The notes beneath the pieces were generated by a model. That model worked only from the letters and a program-made list of their open reading frames with translations. It searched no databases and was not told the DNA's origin. A stretch of 64,000 nucleotides of DNA from Desulfobulbaceae bacterium. Lineage in GTDB: Bacteria > Desulfobacterota > Desulfobulbia > Desulfobulbales > Desulfobulbaceae. Location: the NCBI GenBank assembly GCA_015484845.1, contig WFUT01000020.1, positions 1 through 64,000 on the forward strand. The letters run 5' to 3'. Below, piece after piece: positions 36,643 through 46,416 of the stretch. Position numbers and translations under genes: made by a program. Every line of letters starts with the position of its first letter. Position 1 is the stretch's first letter.

Positions 36643-37848
36643 TTAATTGGCCTTTTTCCTCAGGTAGGCCGGCTCGTCGTAGTCATCCTGCTCATGGTCG
36701 TCAAAGATCGGCTTGGGCATGGGCCGCAGGCCGGCGGGCGCCGGGTTGGGCTTGGCCATGCTCACCGGCCTGCTCTCCGGCTGCGGCGGCTCCTCGGCCA
36801 GCTTGCTGGAAAGCGACGGACCGCCCTCTTCCCTGCTCGCCGGGGTCGAGTGCACCATGTCGATCTGGGAGATGGTCTCGGACTCCTCGATGCTGGAGAT
36901 GCCGGTGGCGATCACGGTCACCCGCAGCTCGTCGCCCAGGGACTCGTCGAACAGGGCGCCGATGATGATATTGGCGTCGTCGTGGGCCTTGTCCTGGATC
37001 AGGGCCGAGGCCTCCATGAACTCGGCCATGGTCAGGGTCTCCTGGGCCGCGGAGATATTGATCAGGATACCGCGGGCGCCGTCGATGCCCACGTCCTCCA
37101 GGAGCTGGTTGTCGATGGCGCGCTTGGCCGCCTCGCTGGCCCGGTTCTCGCCCGATGCCGAGCCGGTGCCCATGATGGCCGGTCCCACCTCCTTCATGAC
37201 GGTCTTGAGGTCGGCAAAGTCGACATTGATGTGGCCGGGCAGGTTGATCAGGTCGGTGATGCCCTTGACCGCCTGCAGCAGCACGTGGTCCACCATCTTC
37301 ATCATGTCGACCAGGGTGGAGTTCTTCTGCATCAGGCTCAGCAGCCGGTCGTTGGGCACGGTGATGATGGTGTCGGCGTATTCCTTGAGTTTCTCCCAGC
37401 CCTCCTCGGCGTTGCGCATCCGCCGCTTGGCCTCGAAATAAAAGGGCTTGGTGACAACGGCCACGGTGAGCGCGCCCGACTCCTTGCTCAGCTTGGCGAT
37501 GATCGGTGCCGCGCCCGTGCCGGTGCCGCCGCCGAGGCCGGCGGTGATAAACACCATGTCAGCGCCCTTGAGCGCGTTCTTCAGGTCATCGTAGCTCTCC
37601 AGGGCGGATTCGCGGCCCATCTGCGGGTCCGCGCCGGCGCCCATGCCCTTGGTGATACCGGGCCCGAGCTGCAGACGAATGTCGGCGCGAGACTTGTCCA
37701 GGGCCTGCAGGTCGGTATTGGCGACAATGAACTCGACCCCGGAAAGCCGGTTCTCCACCATGGTATTGATGGCATTGCCACCGCCACCACCAACGCCGAT
37801 AACCTTGATAACAGCTACAGATTCTTCTTCCGCCATTCTAAACGGCAT
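36643..37848 (-). CDS. ftsZ: Cell-division tubulin homologue FtsZ
   Basis: This 401-aa GTPase forms the Z-ring at midcell. The tubulin signature [10 protein letters not shown], the N-terminal [13 protein letters not shown] loop, the N-P-D-like switch (NDRLL) and the catalytic [16 protein letters not shown] loop are intact. A variable linker precedes the conserved tail [11 protein letters not shown], which binds FtsA and other partners. GGGGGAAG lies before ATG 37848. It follows ftsA by about 95 bp in the dcw order. Confidence 0.98.
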   Translation of the reverse strand: MPFRMAEEESVAVIKVIGVGGGGGNAINTMVENRLSGVEFIVANTDLQALDKSRADIRLQLGPGITKGMGAGADPQMGRESALESYDDLKNALKGADMVFITAGLGGGTGTGAAPIIAKLSKESGALTVAVVTKPFYFEAKRRMRNAEEGWEKLKEYADTIITVPNDRLLSLMQKNSTLVDMMKMVDHVLLQAVKGITDLINLPGHINVDFADLKTVMKEVGPAIMGTGSASGENRASEAAKRAIDNQLLEDVGIDGARGILINISAAQETLTMAEFMEASALIQDKAHDDANIIIGALFDESLGDELRVTVIATGISSIEESETISQIDMVHSTPASREEGGPSLSSKLAEEPPQPESRPVSMAKPNPAPAGLRPMPKPIFDDHEQDDYDEPAYLRKKAN

Positions 37849-37942
37849 GACTTCCCCCCACGCTCTTTGTTCCCTGTTCTTCCCTTATCTCTATACCATC
37901 AACCCATCTGATACAGAAGCACTTTCCTTGGCAACAGTCCTC

Positions 37943-39166
37943 TCAGACAATATTGCGCACCCAGTTCCGCAACTTGTTCACCACGCTGCCCCGTTCCCGG
38001 CGGGGACGGCCGCTGTTCCGGCTGCCATAGAGGACCAGGCCCACGGCGGTGGTACAGCGGGGCGACTGCACGTCCTCGACCCGGCCGGAGATGCCCTGCG
38101 GGTAGGCGATGCGCACCGGCATGTCAAACACCTGCTCGGCCATCTCGACGATATTGGCCAGCAGGGCCGTGCCGCCGGTGATGACCACGCCGGCATTGAT
38201 CCGGTTGCGATAGCCGGAGGCACAGATGTTCTGGTTGACCAGTTGCAGGATCTCTTCCATCCTGGCCTCGAGGATCTCCACCATCACCCGCTGCGAGACC
38301 TTGCGCGGCTTGCGGTCGCCCACCGTGGGCACCTCGATGATGTGGTTCTCCCGGACCATGGAGGAGAGCGCGCCGCCGTACATGTACTTGAGTTCCTCGG
38401 CCTCCTGCAGCGGGGTGCGCAGGCCCACCGACAGGTCGCTGGTCAGGTTGTTGCCACCCAGGGCCAGCTCCCAGGTATGCTTGATGGTCCCGTTGCAGAA
38501 GACGGCCAGGTCCGTGGTGCCGCCGCCGATATCGAGCAGGAGCACGCCCAGCTCCATCTCGTCGCGTCCGAGCACGCAATGGGAGGAGGCCACCGACTCG
38601 AGCACGATCTCGGACACGGCCAGGCCGGCCCGGTTACAGCTGGTGACCAGGTTGTGCAGGGCGGTGTTGTCGGCGGTCACGATGTGGACGTTGGTCACCA
38701 GGCGGACCCCGGCCATGCCCAGCGGGTTCTGGATGCCGGTATGGTCATCCACCATGTACTCCTGGGGGAGCACGTGGATGATCTGCTGGTTATCGGAGAT
38801 CTTGACCGTCTGCGCGGCCTGGATCACGGCCTCGATATCCTTTTCCTTGATCTCCTGGTTGTTGATCGCGATGATGCCCGGCGAATTGAACCCCTTGATA
38901 TGGTTGCCGGCAATGCCCACGTAGACCGTCTCGATATCGCATCCGGCCATGTCGGACGCGTCATCCACTGCCTGGCGGATGGCCCGGACCGTGGCCTCGA
39001 TGTTGACCACCACCCCCTTTTTCATGCCCGAGGAGGCAGCGGTGCCCACGCCGATGATATCGACCCGGTCGTCGAAGACCTCGCCGATGACCACGCAGAT
39101 CTTGGTGGTGCCGATATCAAGCCCGGCGACCAGTTCGCCGGGTTCCTGAAACTCCTTTTCTTCCAT
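37943..39166 (-). CDS. ftsA: Cell-division actin homologue FtsA
   Basis: This 407-aa ATPase tethers FtsZ to the membrane. It has the actin-family phosphate loops GLDIGTTKICVVIGE and LLLDIGGGTTDLAVF, the 1C subdomain, ITGGTALLANIVEMAE, and the C-terminal amphipathic helix VVNKLRNWVRNIV that binds membrane. ATG 39166 is preferred over GTG 39175 because GGTGAG is correctly spaced for it. It lies between ftsQ and ftsZ. Confidence 0.97.
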   Translation of the reverse strand: MEEKEFQEPGELVAGLDIGTTKICVVIGEVFDDRVDIIGVGTAASSGMKKGVVVNIEATVRAIRQAVDDASDMAGCDIETVYVGIAGNHIKGFNSPGIIAINNQEIKEKDIEAVIQAAQTVKISDNQQIIHVLPQEYMVDDHTGIQNPLGMAGVRLVTNVHIVTADNTALHNLVTSCNRAGLAVSEIVLESVASSHCVLGRDEMELGVLLLDIGGGTTDLAVFCNGTIKHTWELALGGNNLTSDLSVGLRTPLQEAEELKYMYGGALSSMVRENHIIEVPTVGDRKPRKVSQRVMVEILEARMEEILQLVNQNICASGYRNRINAGVVITGGTALLANIVEMAEQVFDMPVRIAYPQGISGRVEDVQSPRCTTAVGLVLYGSRNSGRPRRERGSVVNKLRNWVRNIV

Positions 39167-39237
39167 TCTTCTCACCCGTTATGGTGTCACTCGCCACAGG
39201 GTCCGGGTACGCCGTTGCAGGCTCGCCATCCTCTGCC

Positions 39238-40146
39238 TTACGGCGCGACCCTTGCCACCAGGACCCTGTTTTCCATGTAATCCATGTCGATCTCCCTTAT
39301 GCCGTCGACCCTGTCCCGACGGTAGAGCCGCTCGAGAATCCGCACCAGCCGGTAGTACTTCTTCCTGATCCTCTCCCGGCCGAAGTAGATGGGAAAGGGC
39401 CGGTCCACCAAGTAGAGAACAAGGCCCCGGTCCCGGCTGACATGGATCTCGGAGATCGCCTGTACCGGGACAATGGGCTTGCCGCGGGTCGCCAGCAGGA
39501 GCAGGCCGAGGGCCTCGCGCAGCGGCGTGTCTTCGGCAATCCGGCCCTTTGCCGGTACCTCGAAATCTGACGACAGCACCGGGTAGTCCATGTCCTGTCC
39601 GGGGCGGACCCGGGCAAAGATCTCGCCATGCCGGTCGACATAGAACAGGCCGCCGCCATGCCGGAGTATGGCCAGCGGCCGGTACTCCTGCACCTGGACC
39701 AGGACCGTGGAGGGCCACTGCCGCTCCACCCGCGCCGACCTGATCCAGGGATTGGCCCGGATGCGCCGGCCGGCAAGGTCCGTGTCCAGGGTCAGCAGGC
39801 TCATCCCCTGTTCCAGGCCGGCCGCATCGAGGATCGCACCGGTGCGGACCACGCGGTTGCCCTGGACCGTGACCCCGGTCAGGCGGAAGATCTCGGAGCG
39901 GGCCAGCATCCGCCAGCCGCTCCATGCCGCGGCCCCGGCCAGGACCGCCAGGAAGAGGAAAACCACCATGCTGCGGGAGATCCGGCGAAAGAACCATTCC
40001 CGCTGCACGTGGGCCACCGTGGCCTGGCGTGGAGGCGGCGCAGGCCGGCGGCGGGCGGCGAGGCGGCCGCGCAGGCCGGCGGCCAGGCGTCCGAACAGCC
40101 CCCTGCGGTCGGAACCGCCACTGTATCTGGACCTGTATTGCGGCAT
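39238..40146 (-). CDS. ftsQ: Cell-division protein FtsQ (DivIB)
   Basis: This 302-aa bitopic protein has a long basic cytoplasmic tail rich in Arg/Pro/Ala, one membrane segment (MVVFLFLAVLAGAAAWSGW), a POTRA domain (FRLTGVTVQGNRVVRTGAIL) and the FtsQ beta domain ending EIDMDYMENRVLVARV. It links FtsA/FtsZ-side components with FtsL/FtsB and the septal synthase. It lies between murB and ftsA; no ddl gene is inserted here, unlike in many Gram-negative dcw clusters. Confidence 0.92.
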   Translation of the reverse strand: MPQYRSRYSGGSDRRGLFGRLAAGLRGRLAARRRPAPPPRQATVAHVQREWFFRRISRSMVVFLFLAVLAGAAAWSGWRMLARSEIFRLTGVTVQGNRVVRTGAILDAAGLEQGMSLLTLDTDLAGRRIRANPWIRSARVERQWPSTVLVQVQEYRPLAILRHGGGLFYVDRHGEIFARVRPGQDMDYPVLSSDFEVPAKGRIAEDTPLREALGLLLLATRGKPIVPVQAISEIHVSRDRGLVLYLVDRPFPIYFGRERIRKKYYRLVRILERLYRRDRVDGIREIDMDYMENRVLVARVAP

Positions 40147-40225
40147 ATTCTGCCCCGTTGGAAGACTGGCACCAGAGGACAGGAGCCGGGTCTGCCGGCC
40201 CTCTCCTCCCCGGCCCGCGGCCGGT

Positions 40226-41161
40226 TCAGAAAATACACACCTCCGGCTCCAACCGGATGCCGGAATCCCGGTACACCCGCTCCTGGACCTCCACCATCAG
40301 GGCGGCGATATCATCGGCCGTTGCCCTGCCGGTGTTGACGATGAAATTGGCATGCCTGGGCGAGACCATGGCATCCCCCCTGGCAAGCCCCTTCAGGCCC
40401 GCGGCCTCGATCAGGCGGCCGGCATGGTCACCGGCGGGATTCTTGAAAAAGGAGCCGGCCGAGCCGACACCGGCCGGCTGCTTTTCCCGCCGCCGGGCCA
40501 GGTAGTCACGACAGCGGGCCACGATCTCCGTCTGCCTGCCCAACCGGAGGCCGAACCAGGCAGAGACAATGATCACCCGGTCCGGATCCAGGCCGGCCAG
40601 TTCCAGGCGGCGGTAGGAAAACCTCAGCTCCCCGGCCTCCAGGCGAAAGAGCCGGCCCCGGTCGTCCAGCACCTCCAGGGCCTGCAGCAGCCCGCCCATG
40701 GCCTGGCCCCAGGCGCCGGCGTTCATGCGCACCCCGCCGCCGACACTGCCCGGGATGCCGGCCAGGAATTCCAGGCCGGCCAGGGAACGTCCCGTGCACC
40801 AGGCAAGCAGGCGGGCCATGGAACAGCCGCCCCCGGCCCGGACCGGCACTGTCCCGGCACCGGCATGGCCGGCGCCGCGCTCCTGTTTCACCGAGGCCAG
40901 CTCACCCTGCAGGCGGACGATGACACCGGCAAAACCCTGCCCGGAGACCAGGATGTTGGAGCCGCGGCCGATGATCCGCCAGGGCACGCCGCTGTTGCGC
41001 AGCCACCGCACCAGGGCCTGCAGTTCCTCCCGGTCGCCGACATCGGCCAGGGCCTCGGCGCGGCCGCCGGCGCGGAAGGTCGAATGCTCGGCCATGGACA
41101 CGTCCCAGCGGACGCGGTCGCCGAGCAGTTTTTTCAGTGCCTCTTTCTGTTGCCTGTTCAT
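40226..41161 (-). CDS. murB: UDP-N-acetylenolpyruvoylglucosamine reductase MurB
   Basis: This 311-aa FAD enzyme reduces UDP-GlcNAc-enolpyruvate to UDP-MurNAc with NADPH. It shows the FAD-binding [13 protein letters not shown] and [21 protein letters not shown], the catalytic Ser in [10 protein letters not shown] and the C-terminal Glu in [10 protein letters not shown]. Its ATG overlaps the murC stop by 4 bp (ATGA), so translation is coupled. Length matches type II MurB. Confidence 0.96.
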   Translation of the reverse strand: MNRQQKEALKKLLGDRVRWDVSMAEHSTFRAGGRAEALADVGDREELQALVRWLRNSGVPWRIIGRGSNILVSGQGFAGVIVRLQGELASVKQERGAGHAGAGTVPVRAGGGCSMARLLAWCTGRSLAGLEFLAGIPGSVGGGVRMNAGAWGQAMGGLLQALEVLDDRGRLFRLEAGELRFSYRRLELAGLDPDRVIIVSAWFGLRLGRQTEIVARCRDYLARRREKQPAGVGSAGSFFKNPAGDHAGRLIEAAGLKGLARGDAMVSPRHANFIVNTGRATADDIAALMVEVQERVYRDSGIRLEPEVCIF

Positions 41162-42570
41162 GACGCCTCGGACACGGCCCCTTCCTTTTCCCTGGCAGCC
41201 AGCAGCTCCAGGACCTGGTCCCCCACCCGGACGATGTTGCCCGCGCCCAGGGTGAGCAGCAGGTCGCCCGGCCGCAGGATCGCCAGCAGTGCGCCGGGCA
41301 GTTCCTCCAGGGCCGGCACCAGGGAGACCCGGCGCTGGCCGTGCCGCCGGATCGCCTCGAGCAGGGCCTGGCTGTCCACCCCCTCGATGGGCGCCTCGCT
41401 GGCAGCGTAGATATCGGTCAGGACCAGGACATCGGCCCGGCGAAAGGCGGTGGTGAACTCGTCGAACAGGGCCCTGGTCCGGGTATAGCGATGGGGCTGG
41501 AAGGCGACCACCAGGCGGTGGTCGGGCCAGCCCTCGCGGATGGCGTCCAGGGTGACCCGGATCTCGGTGGGATGGTGCCCGTAGTCATCCACCACCAGGA
41601 CCCCGGCCTCCTCGCCCTTGACCTGCAACCGCCGCTGCACACCGCCAAAGCCTTCCAGAGCCCGGGCGATGACCGCAAAGTCGATCTCCAGCTCGAGCCC
41701 CACCGCCACCGCGGCCAGGCTGTTGTAGATGATGTGCCGGCCCGGCCGGTTCAGCCGGATCCGTCCCAGCTCGCCCGCGCGGCCGCGGACCGTGAACTCG
41801 CTGCCGCCGCTGCCCGAGGTGATGCGCGTGGCCTGGAGATCCGCCTGCTCGGTGAGGCCGTAGGTGATGATCCGCCGCCGGATGCGCGGCAGGAGCCGGG
41901 CAATGTTGGCATCGTCAAAGCAGAGGATGGCGGCGCCGTAAAAGGGCAACCGGTCGATGAAGCGGAGAAACATCTCCCTGATATGTTCCAGGTCGCGGTA
42001 GTAATCCAGGTGTTCCCGGTCAATGTTGGTCACCACCTCGATCACCGGCGACAGCTTGAGAAAGGAACCGTCGCTCTCGTCGGCCTCGGCCACGAGGAAC
42101 TCGCCCTCGCCCAACCGGGCGTTGTTGCCGCCCAGGCTGTCCACCTTGCCGCCCACCACCACGGTGGGATCCAGGCCCGCCTCGGCCAGCACCGCCGCCA
42201 CCATGGAGGTGGTGGAGGTCTTGCCGTGGCTGCCGGCAATGGCGATGCCATACTTCTTGAGCCGCATGAGCTCGGCCAGCATCTCGGCCCGCTGGATCAC
42301 CGGCACGTGGTTGGCCACGGCGCCGGCGACCTCGGGATTGTCGGCCGGGATGGCGGACGAGGTCACCACCACGTCGGCGCCCTCGACCCACTGCCCGGCA
42401 TGGCCCTGGTGCACCACCGCGCCCAGGGACTCGAGATGCCGGGTGATGTCGGAGCGGTTCAGGTCCGATCCCGTGACCCGGTAGCCCAGGTTCAGCAGCA
42501 GTTCGGCAATGCCGGACATACCGATACCGCCGATGCCAACAAAATGTATCTGCTTGGTCTTGTTATACAT
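41158..42570 (-). CDS. murC: UDP-N-acetylmuramate--L-alanine ligase MurC
   Basis: This 470-aa Mur ligase adds L-Ala to UDP-MurNAc using ATP. The N-terminal [21 protein letters not shown] loop [22 protein letters not shown] and the C-terminal [12 protein letters not shown] are all present. ATG 42570 is preceded by TTGGGAG and gives the usual length. It follows murG and overlaps murB in the dcw operon. Confidence 0.97.
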   Translation of the reverse strand: MYNKTKQIHFVGIGGIGMSGIAELLLNLGYRVTGSDLNRSDITRHLESLGAVVHQGHAGQWVEGADVVVTSSAIPADNPEVAGAVANHVPVIQRAEMLAELMRLKKYGIAIAGSHGKTSTTSMVAAVLAEAGLDPTVVVGGKVDSLGGNNARLGEGEFLVAEADESDGSFLKLSPVIEVVTNIDREHLDYYRDLEHIREMFLRFIDRLPFYGAAILCFDDANIARLLPRIRRRIITYGLTEQADLQATRITSGSGGSEFTVRGRAGELGRIRLNRPGRHIIYNSLAAVAVGLELEIDFAVIARALEGFGGVQRRLQVKGEEAGVLVVDDYGHHPTEIRVTLDAIREGWPDHRLVVAFQPHRYTRTRALFDEFTTAFRRADVLVLTDIYAASEAPIEGVDSQALLEAIRRHGQRRVSLVPALEELPGALLAILRPGDLLLTLGAGNIVRVGDQVLELLAAREKEGAVSEAS

Positions 42571-42622
42571 TGACTCCCAATCACCAGGCCAGCGCTGCAA
42601 CGCCCGCCCCTGGCCGTTGCCT

Positions 42623-43720
42623 TCAGCGGCGCCGGCCGCGGGCCGCCACCATCTCCAGGCATTCGTCGATGATCCGCTCCGTGGCCCCGGGCCGCCCCAG
42701 GGCCTTCATCCTGGCGCCCATACCCTGAAGATTCTGATTATTATACAGGAGAGTGGTTATCTCTTCAGCCAGAATATTTCCATTGAGTAAAGATTCCCGC
42801 AACAGGACCGCGCCGCCGCCCTCCACGTAGAAGCGGGCATTGCGCTCCTGGTGGTTGTCGGCGGCATGGGGATAGGGAATCAGCAGGGCCGGCAGTCCCA
42901 TGACCGCCAGCTCGGCCAGGGTGGTGGCCCCGGCCCTGGAGACCACCAGGTCGGCCTGCTGGTAGATCGCGGCCATGTCCCTGAAAAAATCACCGGTCTC
43001 CGCCGCCACCCCCATCTCCCTGTATGCCTGCCTGACCTCCTCCAGGTCACGGCTGCCGGTCTGGTGGATGACGCGAAAGGCGCCACCGTCCTCCCGCATC
43101 CGTGCCACGGCGGCCGTCACCAGGGTATTGACCCGGTGCGCCCCCTGGCTGCCGCCCAGGACCAGCAGGGTCGGCGGCCGGTCCGCCGGCCGGGGGAGCC
43201 GCTGCGCTGCCGCGGCCAGGATCTCCCCGCGGACCGGGTTGCCGGTCATCCTGGTGCGCGCCGCCGGGAAAGGCGGCGTGCAGGGCAGGGAGATGAAGAT
43301 CCGGTCCGCGAGCCGGCCGGCCAGCCGGTTGGCCAGGCCGGGCACCGAGTTCTGCTCGTGGATGCAGACCGGGATTTTCTGCAGCTTTGCCGCGAGCAGC
43401 ACCGGCCCGGTGACGTAACCGCCGACCCCGATGACCAGCTCCGGCCGGAAGCGGGCCAGGATGCGCATTGCCTGGCCAACGGCCAGGGGCAGCAGGCCCA
43501 CGGCGCGCAGCCGGGAGAGGATCCCCTTGCCCTTGAGGCCGGCGCTCCGGATGGTAGCCTGGTCAAAACCAAGCCCCTGCAGGCCGATCCGGTCCACCTG
43601 CCGGCTGGTGCCGATGAACAGGATCTCGGTTGCCGGCACCCTCTCCCGCATACCGCATGCAACCGCGATGCCGGGAAAGAGGTGGCCGCCGGTACCGCCG
43701 CCGGTGACGATCAGGCGCAC
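42623..43720 (-). CDS. murG: Lipid II-forming GlcNAc transferase MurG
   Basis: This 365-aa GT-B glycosyltransferase converts lipid I to lipid II at the inner face of the membrane. [13 protein letters not shown] near the N-terminus, [40 protein letters not shown] and [20 protein letters not shown] are the family motifs. The start is GTG at 43720 with GGGGG upstream and overlaps the small Cys-rich gene by 10 bp. The gene normally just upstream in this position is ftsW, which is not here. Confidence 0.97.
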   Translation of the reverse strand: MRLIVTGGGTGGHLFPGIAVACGMRERVPATEILFIGTSRQVDRIGLQGLGFDQATIRSAGLKGKGILSRLRAVGLLPLAVGQAMRILARFRPELVIGVGGYVTGPVLLAAKLQKIPVCIHEQNSVPGLANRLAGRLADRIFISLPCTPPFPAARTRMTGNPVRGEILAAAAQRLPRPADRPPTLLVLGGSQGAHRVNTLVTAAVARMREDGGAFRVIHQTGSRDLEEVRQAYREMGVAAETGDFFRDMAAIYQQADLVVSRAGATTLAELAVMGLPALLIPYPHAADNHQERNARFYVEGGGAVLLRESLLNGNILAEEITTLLYNNQNLQGMGARMKALGRPGATERIIDECLEMVAARGRRR

Positions 43721-43932
43721 AGGACCCCCACCAGCATGGGACAGGAATCGCTGGCCACGGCGGAGCGGATCATCTGCTGTTTCCTGATGAACTCGTCCAG
43801 GGCCGCCATGGCCTCGGAAAAGCAGTCCGGGCAGTAGCCGTGCGTCACCCGCTCGTCCGCGGGCAGCGCATTGGTCATGGACCAGTGGTCACCATCCTGT
43901 ACCCGCTGGCAGACACAACATACCTTGGTCAT
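43711..43932 (-). CDS. Small Cys-rich zinc-ribbon-like protein in the ftsW position
   Basis: This 73-aa protein has KVCCVCQRV and THGYCPDCF, four Cys spaced like a zinc knuckle. The pattern resembles the short CxWC...HGICPDC cap found in some signalling proteins of this phylum, but here it stands alone. ATG 43932 has GAGGAAGGACC upstream and overlaps the murD stop as ATGA; the 3' end overlaps murG by 10 bp. It is therefore locked into the murD-murG translation chain. Function unknown; a regulatory or scaffold role in the wall-synthesis operon is possible. Confidence 0.75.
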   Translation of the reverse strand: MTKVCCVCQRVQDGDHWSMTNALPADERVTHGYCPDCFSEAMAALDEFIRKQQMIRSAVASDSCPMLVGVLCA

Positions 43933-45331
43933 GGTCCTTCCTCGCAACCGGCCTCCCCGGCCGCCGCACTCCCCGGCACGGCCCCGGCAGCCAGCATCTC
44001 CCGCGCAAGCCGCGTAAAGACCCGGCCCCGCTGTTCGTAACTGTCAAACATGTCAAAACTGGCACATCCCGGGGCCAAGAGGACCGTGTCCCCGGCCCTG
44101 GCCGCGGCCGCGGCCGAGCGCACGGCCCCTGCCATGTCACCGGCCCGGATCACCGGCGCCAGGTCACCCAACTGGTCAGCGATGATCCCGGCCGCCTCGC
44201 CGATGAGGACCAGGGCCCGGACCCGGTCGCGGACCAGGGGCCGCACAACGGAAAAATCGCCGCCCTTGTCCCGGCCGCCGGCGATCAGGACCACGGGGGA
44301 ATCGCAGCTTGCCAGGGCCGCGGCCATGGCGCCCACGTTGGTGGCCTTGGAGTCATTGATCCACCTGATTCCGTCCCGGCTCCCGACCAGGCTCATCCTG
44401 TGCTCCGGGGGCCTGAAACCACGGAGCCCGCGGCCGATGGCATCGGCGCCGCAGCCCGCTGCCCGCGCCGCCAGGATGGCGGCGGCGGCGTTGAGCCGGT
44501 TGACGGCGCTGTCCAGGCGGCTGCCGGCCAGGTCAAAGGAGAGCGTCTTCCCCTGTCCCGGCACCAGGACCCGGCTGCCGCTGACCACCGCGTCGCCGCC
44601 CGCGGCCCGGCCAAAGGTGCGCCGCGCGGCCCGGCCCGTGTCAGCGGCCAGGGCCAGGGCATCGTCGGCGCCGAGGATGGCGACATCATCCTCCTGCTGG
44701 CCGGCAAAGATGCGGTACTTGGCCGCCGCGTACCGCTCCATGCTGCCGTGCCGGTCGAGATGATCGGGCGTGATGTTGAGCAGCAGCCCGATATTGGCCC
44801 GGAAATCGCCGGCCAGCTCGAGCTGGAAGCTGGACAGCTCCAGGACCACGAAGTCCGCCCGGCCGGGGCCGGCAAAAAATCGAGCAGCGGCGTGCCGATA
44901 TTGCCGCCGACAAAGACCCTAAAGCCGGCTGTCTCCAGGAGTTCGCCGATCAGGCCGGTGACCGTGGTCTTGCCGTTGGACCCGGTCACCGCGATCACCG
45001 GCGCCGGGAACCTGCCGGCCGCCAGGGCCAGCTCGCCCAGGACCGGGATTCGCCGCTGCCGGGCCCGGGCCAGGATATCGAGATCCAGGGGAACGCCGGG
45101 ACCGGCCACCACCAGGTCGGCGCCGGCCAGGTACCGCCCGCTGTGGCCGCCGGTCTCCAGGCGAACGTCCATGGTCTCGACCAGTTCCAGCTCCCCGGCT
45201 GTCAGCCTGTCCATGGGCCGGTGCTCGGAGACCGCCACCTCCAGGCCCTGGCCGCGCAGGAAGCGGACCACCGACCGTCCCGATACCCCCAGGCCCAGGA
45301 CAAGGGCCTTCATTCCCGCCTGCAGCCGCAT
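43929..45331 (-). CDS. murD: UDP-N-acetylmuramoyl-L-alanine--D-glutamate ligase MurD, interrupted by a -1 frameshift
   Basis: MurD adds D-Glu to UDP-MurNAc-L-Ala. The protein is readable only in two frames. Residues 1-153 (ALVLGLGVSGRSVVRFLRGQ, then VTGSNGKTTVTGLIGELLE, NIGTPLLDF) run from 45331 to 44873. The rest (ADFVVLELSSFQLE, NITPDHLDRHG, INDSKATNVGA, ALIAGG-type ring, LLAPGCASFDMFDSYEQRG) runs one frame back to the stop at 43929. Joined, they make about 467 aa, normal for MurD, and every catalytic motif is intact. The junction is a T6 run (A6 at 44874-44879). The cause could be a missing T in the sequence, a genuine mutation, or programmed slippage. MurD is essential, so a null mutation is unlikely. 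Confidence 0.9.
44849..44879 (-). promoter_or_regulatory. Candidate -1 frameshift signal in murD
   Basis: In the upstream frame the mRNA reads GAU UUU UUG CCG, so the heptamer U UUU UUG has the canonical X XXY YYZ form. Slipping back one base continues GCC GGC CCC GGC, exactly the frame of the remaining MurD. Immediately 3', CCGGC-CCCG-GCCGG can form a 5-bp all-GC hairpin. The stem is very close to the slip site (1 nt), closer than usual for ribosomal -1 signals. T6 is also a possible transcriptional slippage site. Confidence 0.4.
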
Positions 45332-45334
45332 GAC

Positions 45335-46414
45335 TCAGCGCAACTTCAGGGTGGCCAGGGCCACCAGGCCGAGGATGATGGAGATGATCCAGAACCGGAC
45401 CACCACCTTGGGCTCCTGCCACCCCTTTTTCTCGAAGTGGTGGTGGAACGGCGCCATGAGAAAGATCCTCCTGCCGCCGGAAATCTTGAAAAATCCCACC
45501 TGCAGGATCACGGACAGGGCCTCCATCACGAAGATGCCACCCACTATGGCGAGCAGGATCTCCTGCTTGGTGATGATGGCCACCGTGCCCAGGATACCGC
45601 CCAGGGACAGGGAACCGACGTCGCCCATGAAGATCTGCGCCGGGTAGCAGTTGAACCAGAGAAACCCGAGGCAGGCCCCCACCATGGCGCCGCAGAAGAC
45701 CGCGACCTCGCCGGCGCCCAGGATAAAGGGGATGTGGAGGTAGTTGGCGACGATCACGTTGCCGGCCACGTAGGAAAAGACCAGGTAGACCGAGCCGCTG
45801 ATCACCACCGGCCCGGCGGCCAGGCCGTCCAGGCCGTCGGTGAGGTTGACGGCATTGGAGGCGCCGACGATCACCAGCACGGCAAAGGGGACATACCACC
45901 AGCCCAGGTCAGGATGAAACCCCTTGAAAAAGGGCACGCTCAGGGTGCCGTCATACTCCGGGTGCAGCAGGAGGTAGACGGCCACCAGGCAGGCGCCGAT
46001 CACCTGCAGGAGCAGCTTGCCCCGGGCCGAAAGGCCGCGGCTGTTACCCTTGCTGATCTTGCGCAGGTCGTCCAGGGAGCCGATCAGGCCGAAGAAGAGG
46101 CCGATGGCCAGGAGCAGCCAGACCAGGCCGCTCCCCGGGTCCGCCCAGAGCAGGGTGGAGAGGGTGAGCGCGGCCAGGATCAGGACACCGCCCATGGTGG
46201 GCACCCCCTGCTTGCTGAAGTGGGACTCGGGCCCGTCGCTGCGCACCACCTGGCCGATCTGTTTCGCCTGCAGCCAGGCGATGAAGCGGGGACCAATGAC
46301 AAGGAGGATGAGAAAGGCGGTCACCGCGCTGCCGATGGAGCGGAAGGTGATGTAGCGGAAGACGTTGAGCCAGCCGTACTGGGTATGCAGGGGATAGAGG
46401 AGCAGGTAGAGCAT
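45335..46414 (-). CDS. mraY: Phospho-MurNAc-pentapeptide translocase MraY
   Basis: This 359-aa inner-membrane enzyme transfers phospho-MurNAc-pentapeptide to undecaprenyl phosphate, making lipid I. About ten membrane segments are evident. Active-site motifs KQGVPTMGGVL, GSLDDLRK, NAVNLTDGLDGLA, NCYPAQIFMGDVGSLSLGG and MAPFHHHFEKKGW are intact. It lies 2 bp after the murE-murF fusion and 3 bp before murD. Confidence 0.98.
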   Translation of the reverse strand: MLYLLLYPLHTQYGWLNVFRYITFRSIGSAVTAFLILLVIGPRFIAWLQAKQIGQVVRSDGPESHFSKQGVPTMGGVLILAALTLSTLLWADPGSGLVWLLLAIGLFFGLIGSLDDLRKISKGNSRGLSARGKLLLQVIGACLVAVYLLLHPEYDGTLSVPFFKGFHPDLGWWYVPFAVLVIVGASNAVNLTDGLDGLAAGPVVISGSVYLVFSYVAGNVIVANYLHIPFILGAGEVAVFCGAMVGACLGFLWFNCYPAQIFMGDVGSLSLGGILGTVAIITKQEILLAIVGGIFVMEALSVILQVGFFKISGGRRIFLMAPFHHHFEKKGWQEPKVVVRFWIISIILGLVALATLKLR

Positions 46415-46416
46415 GG

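Noticed and set aside
44393-44849. Two separate genes in the murD region
   Set aside because: The N-terminal part beyond the shift is low-complexity Ser/Trp/Arg sequence, while the other frame carries the rest of MurD exactly; one gene with a shift explains both.
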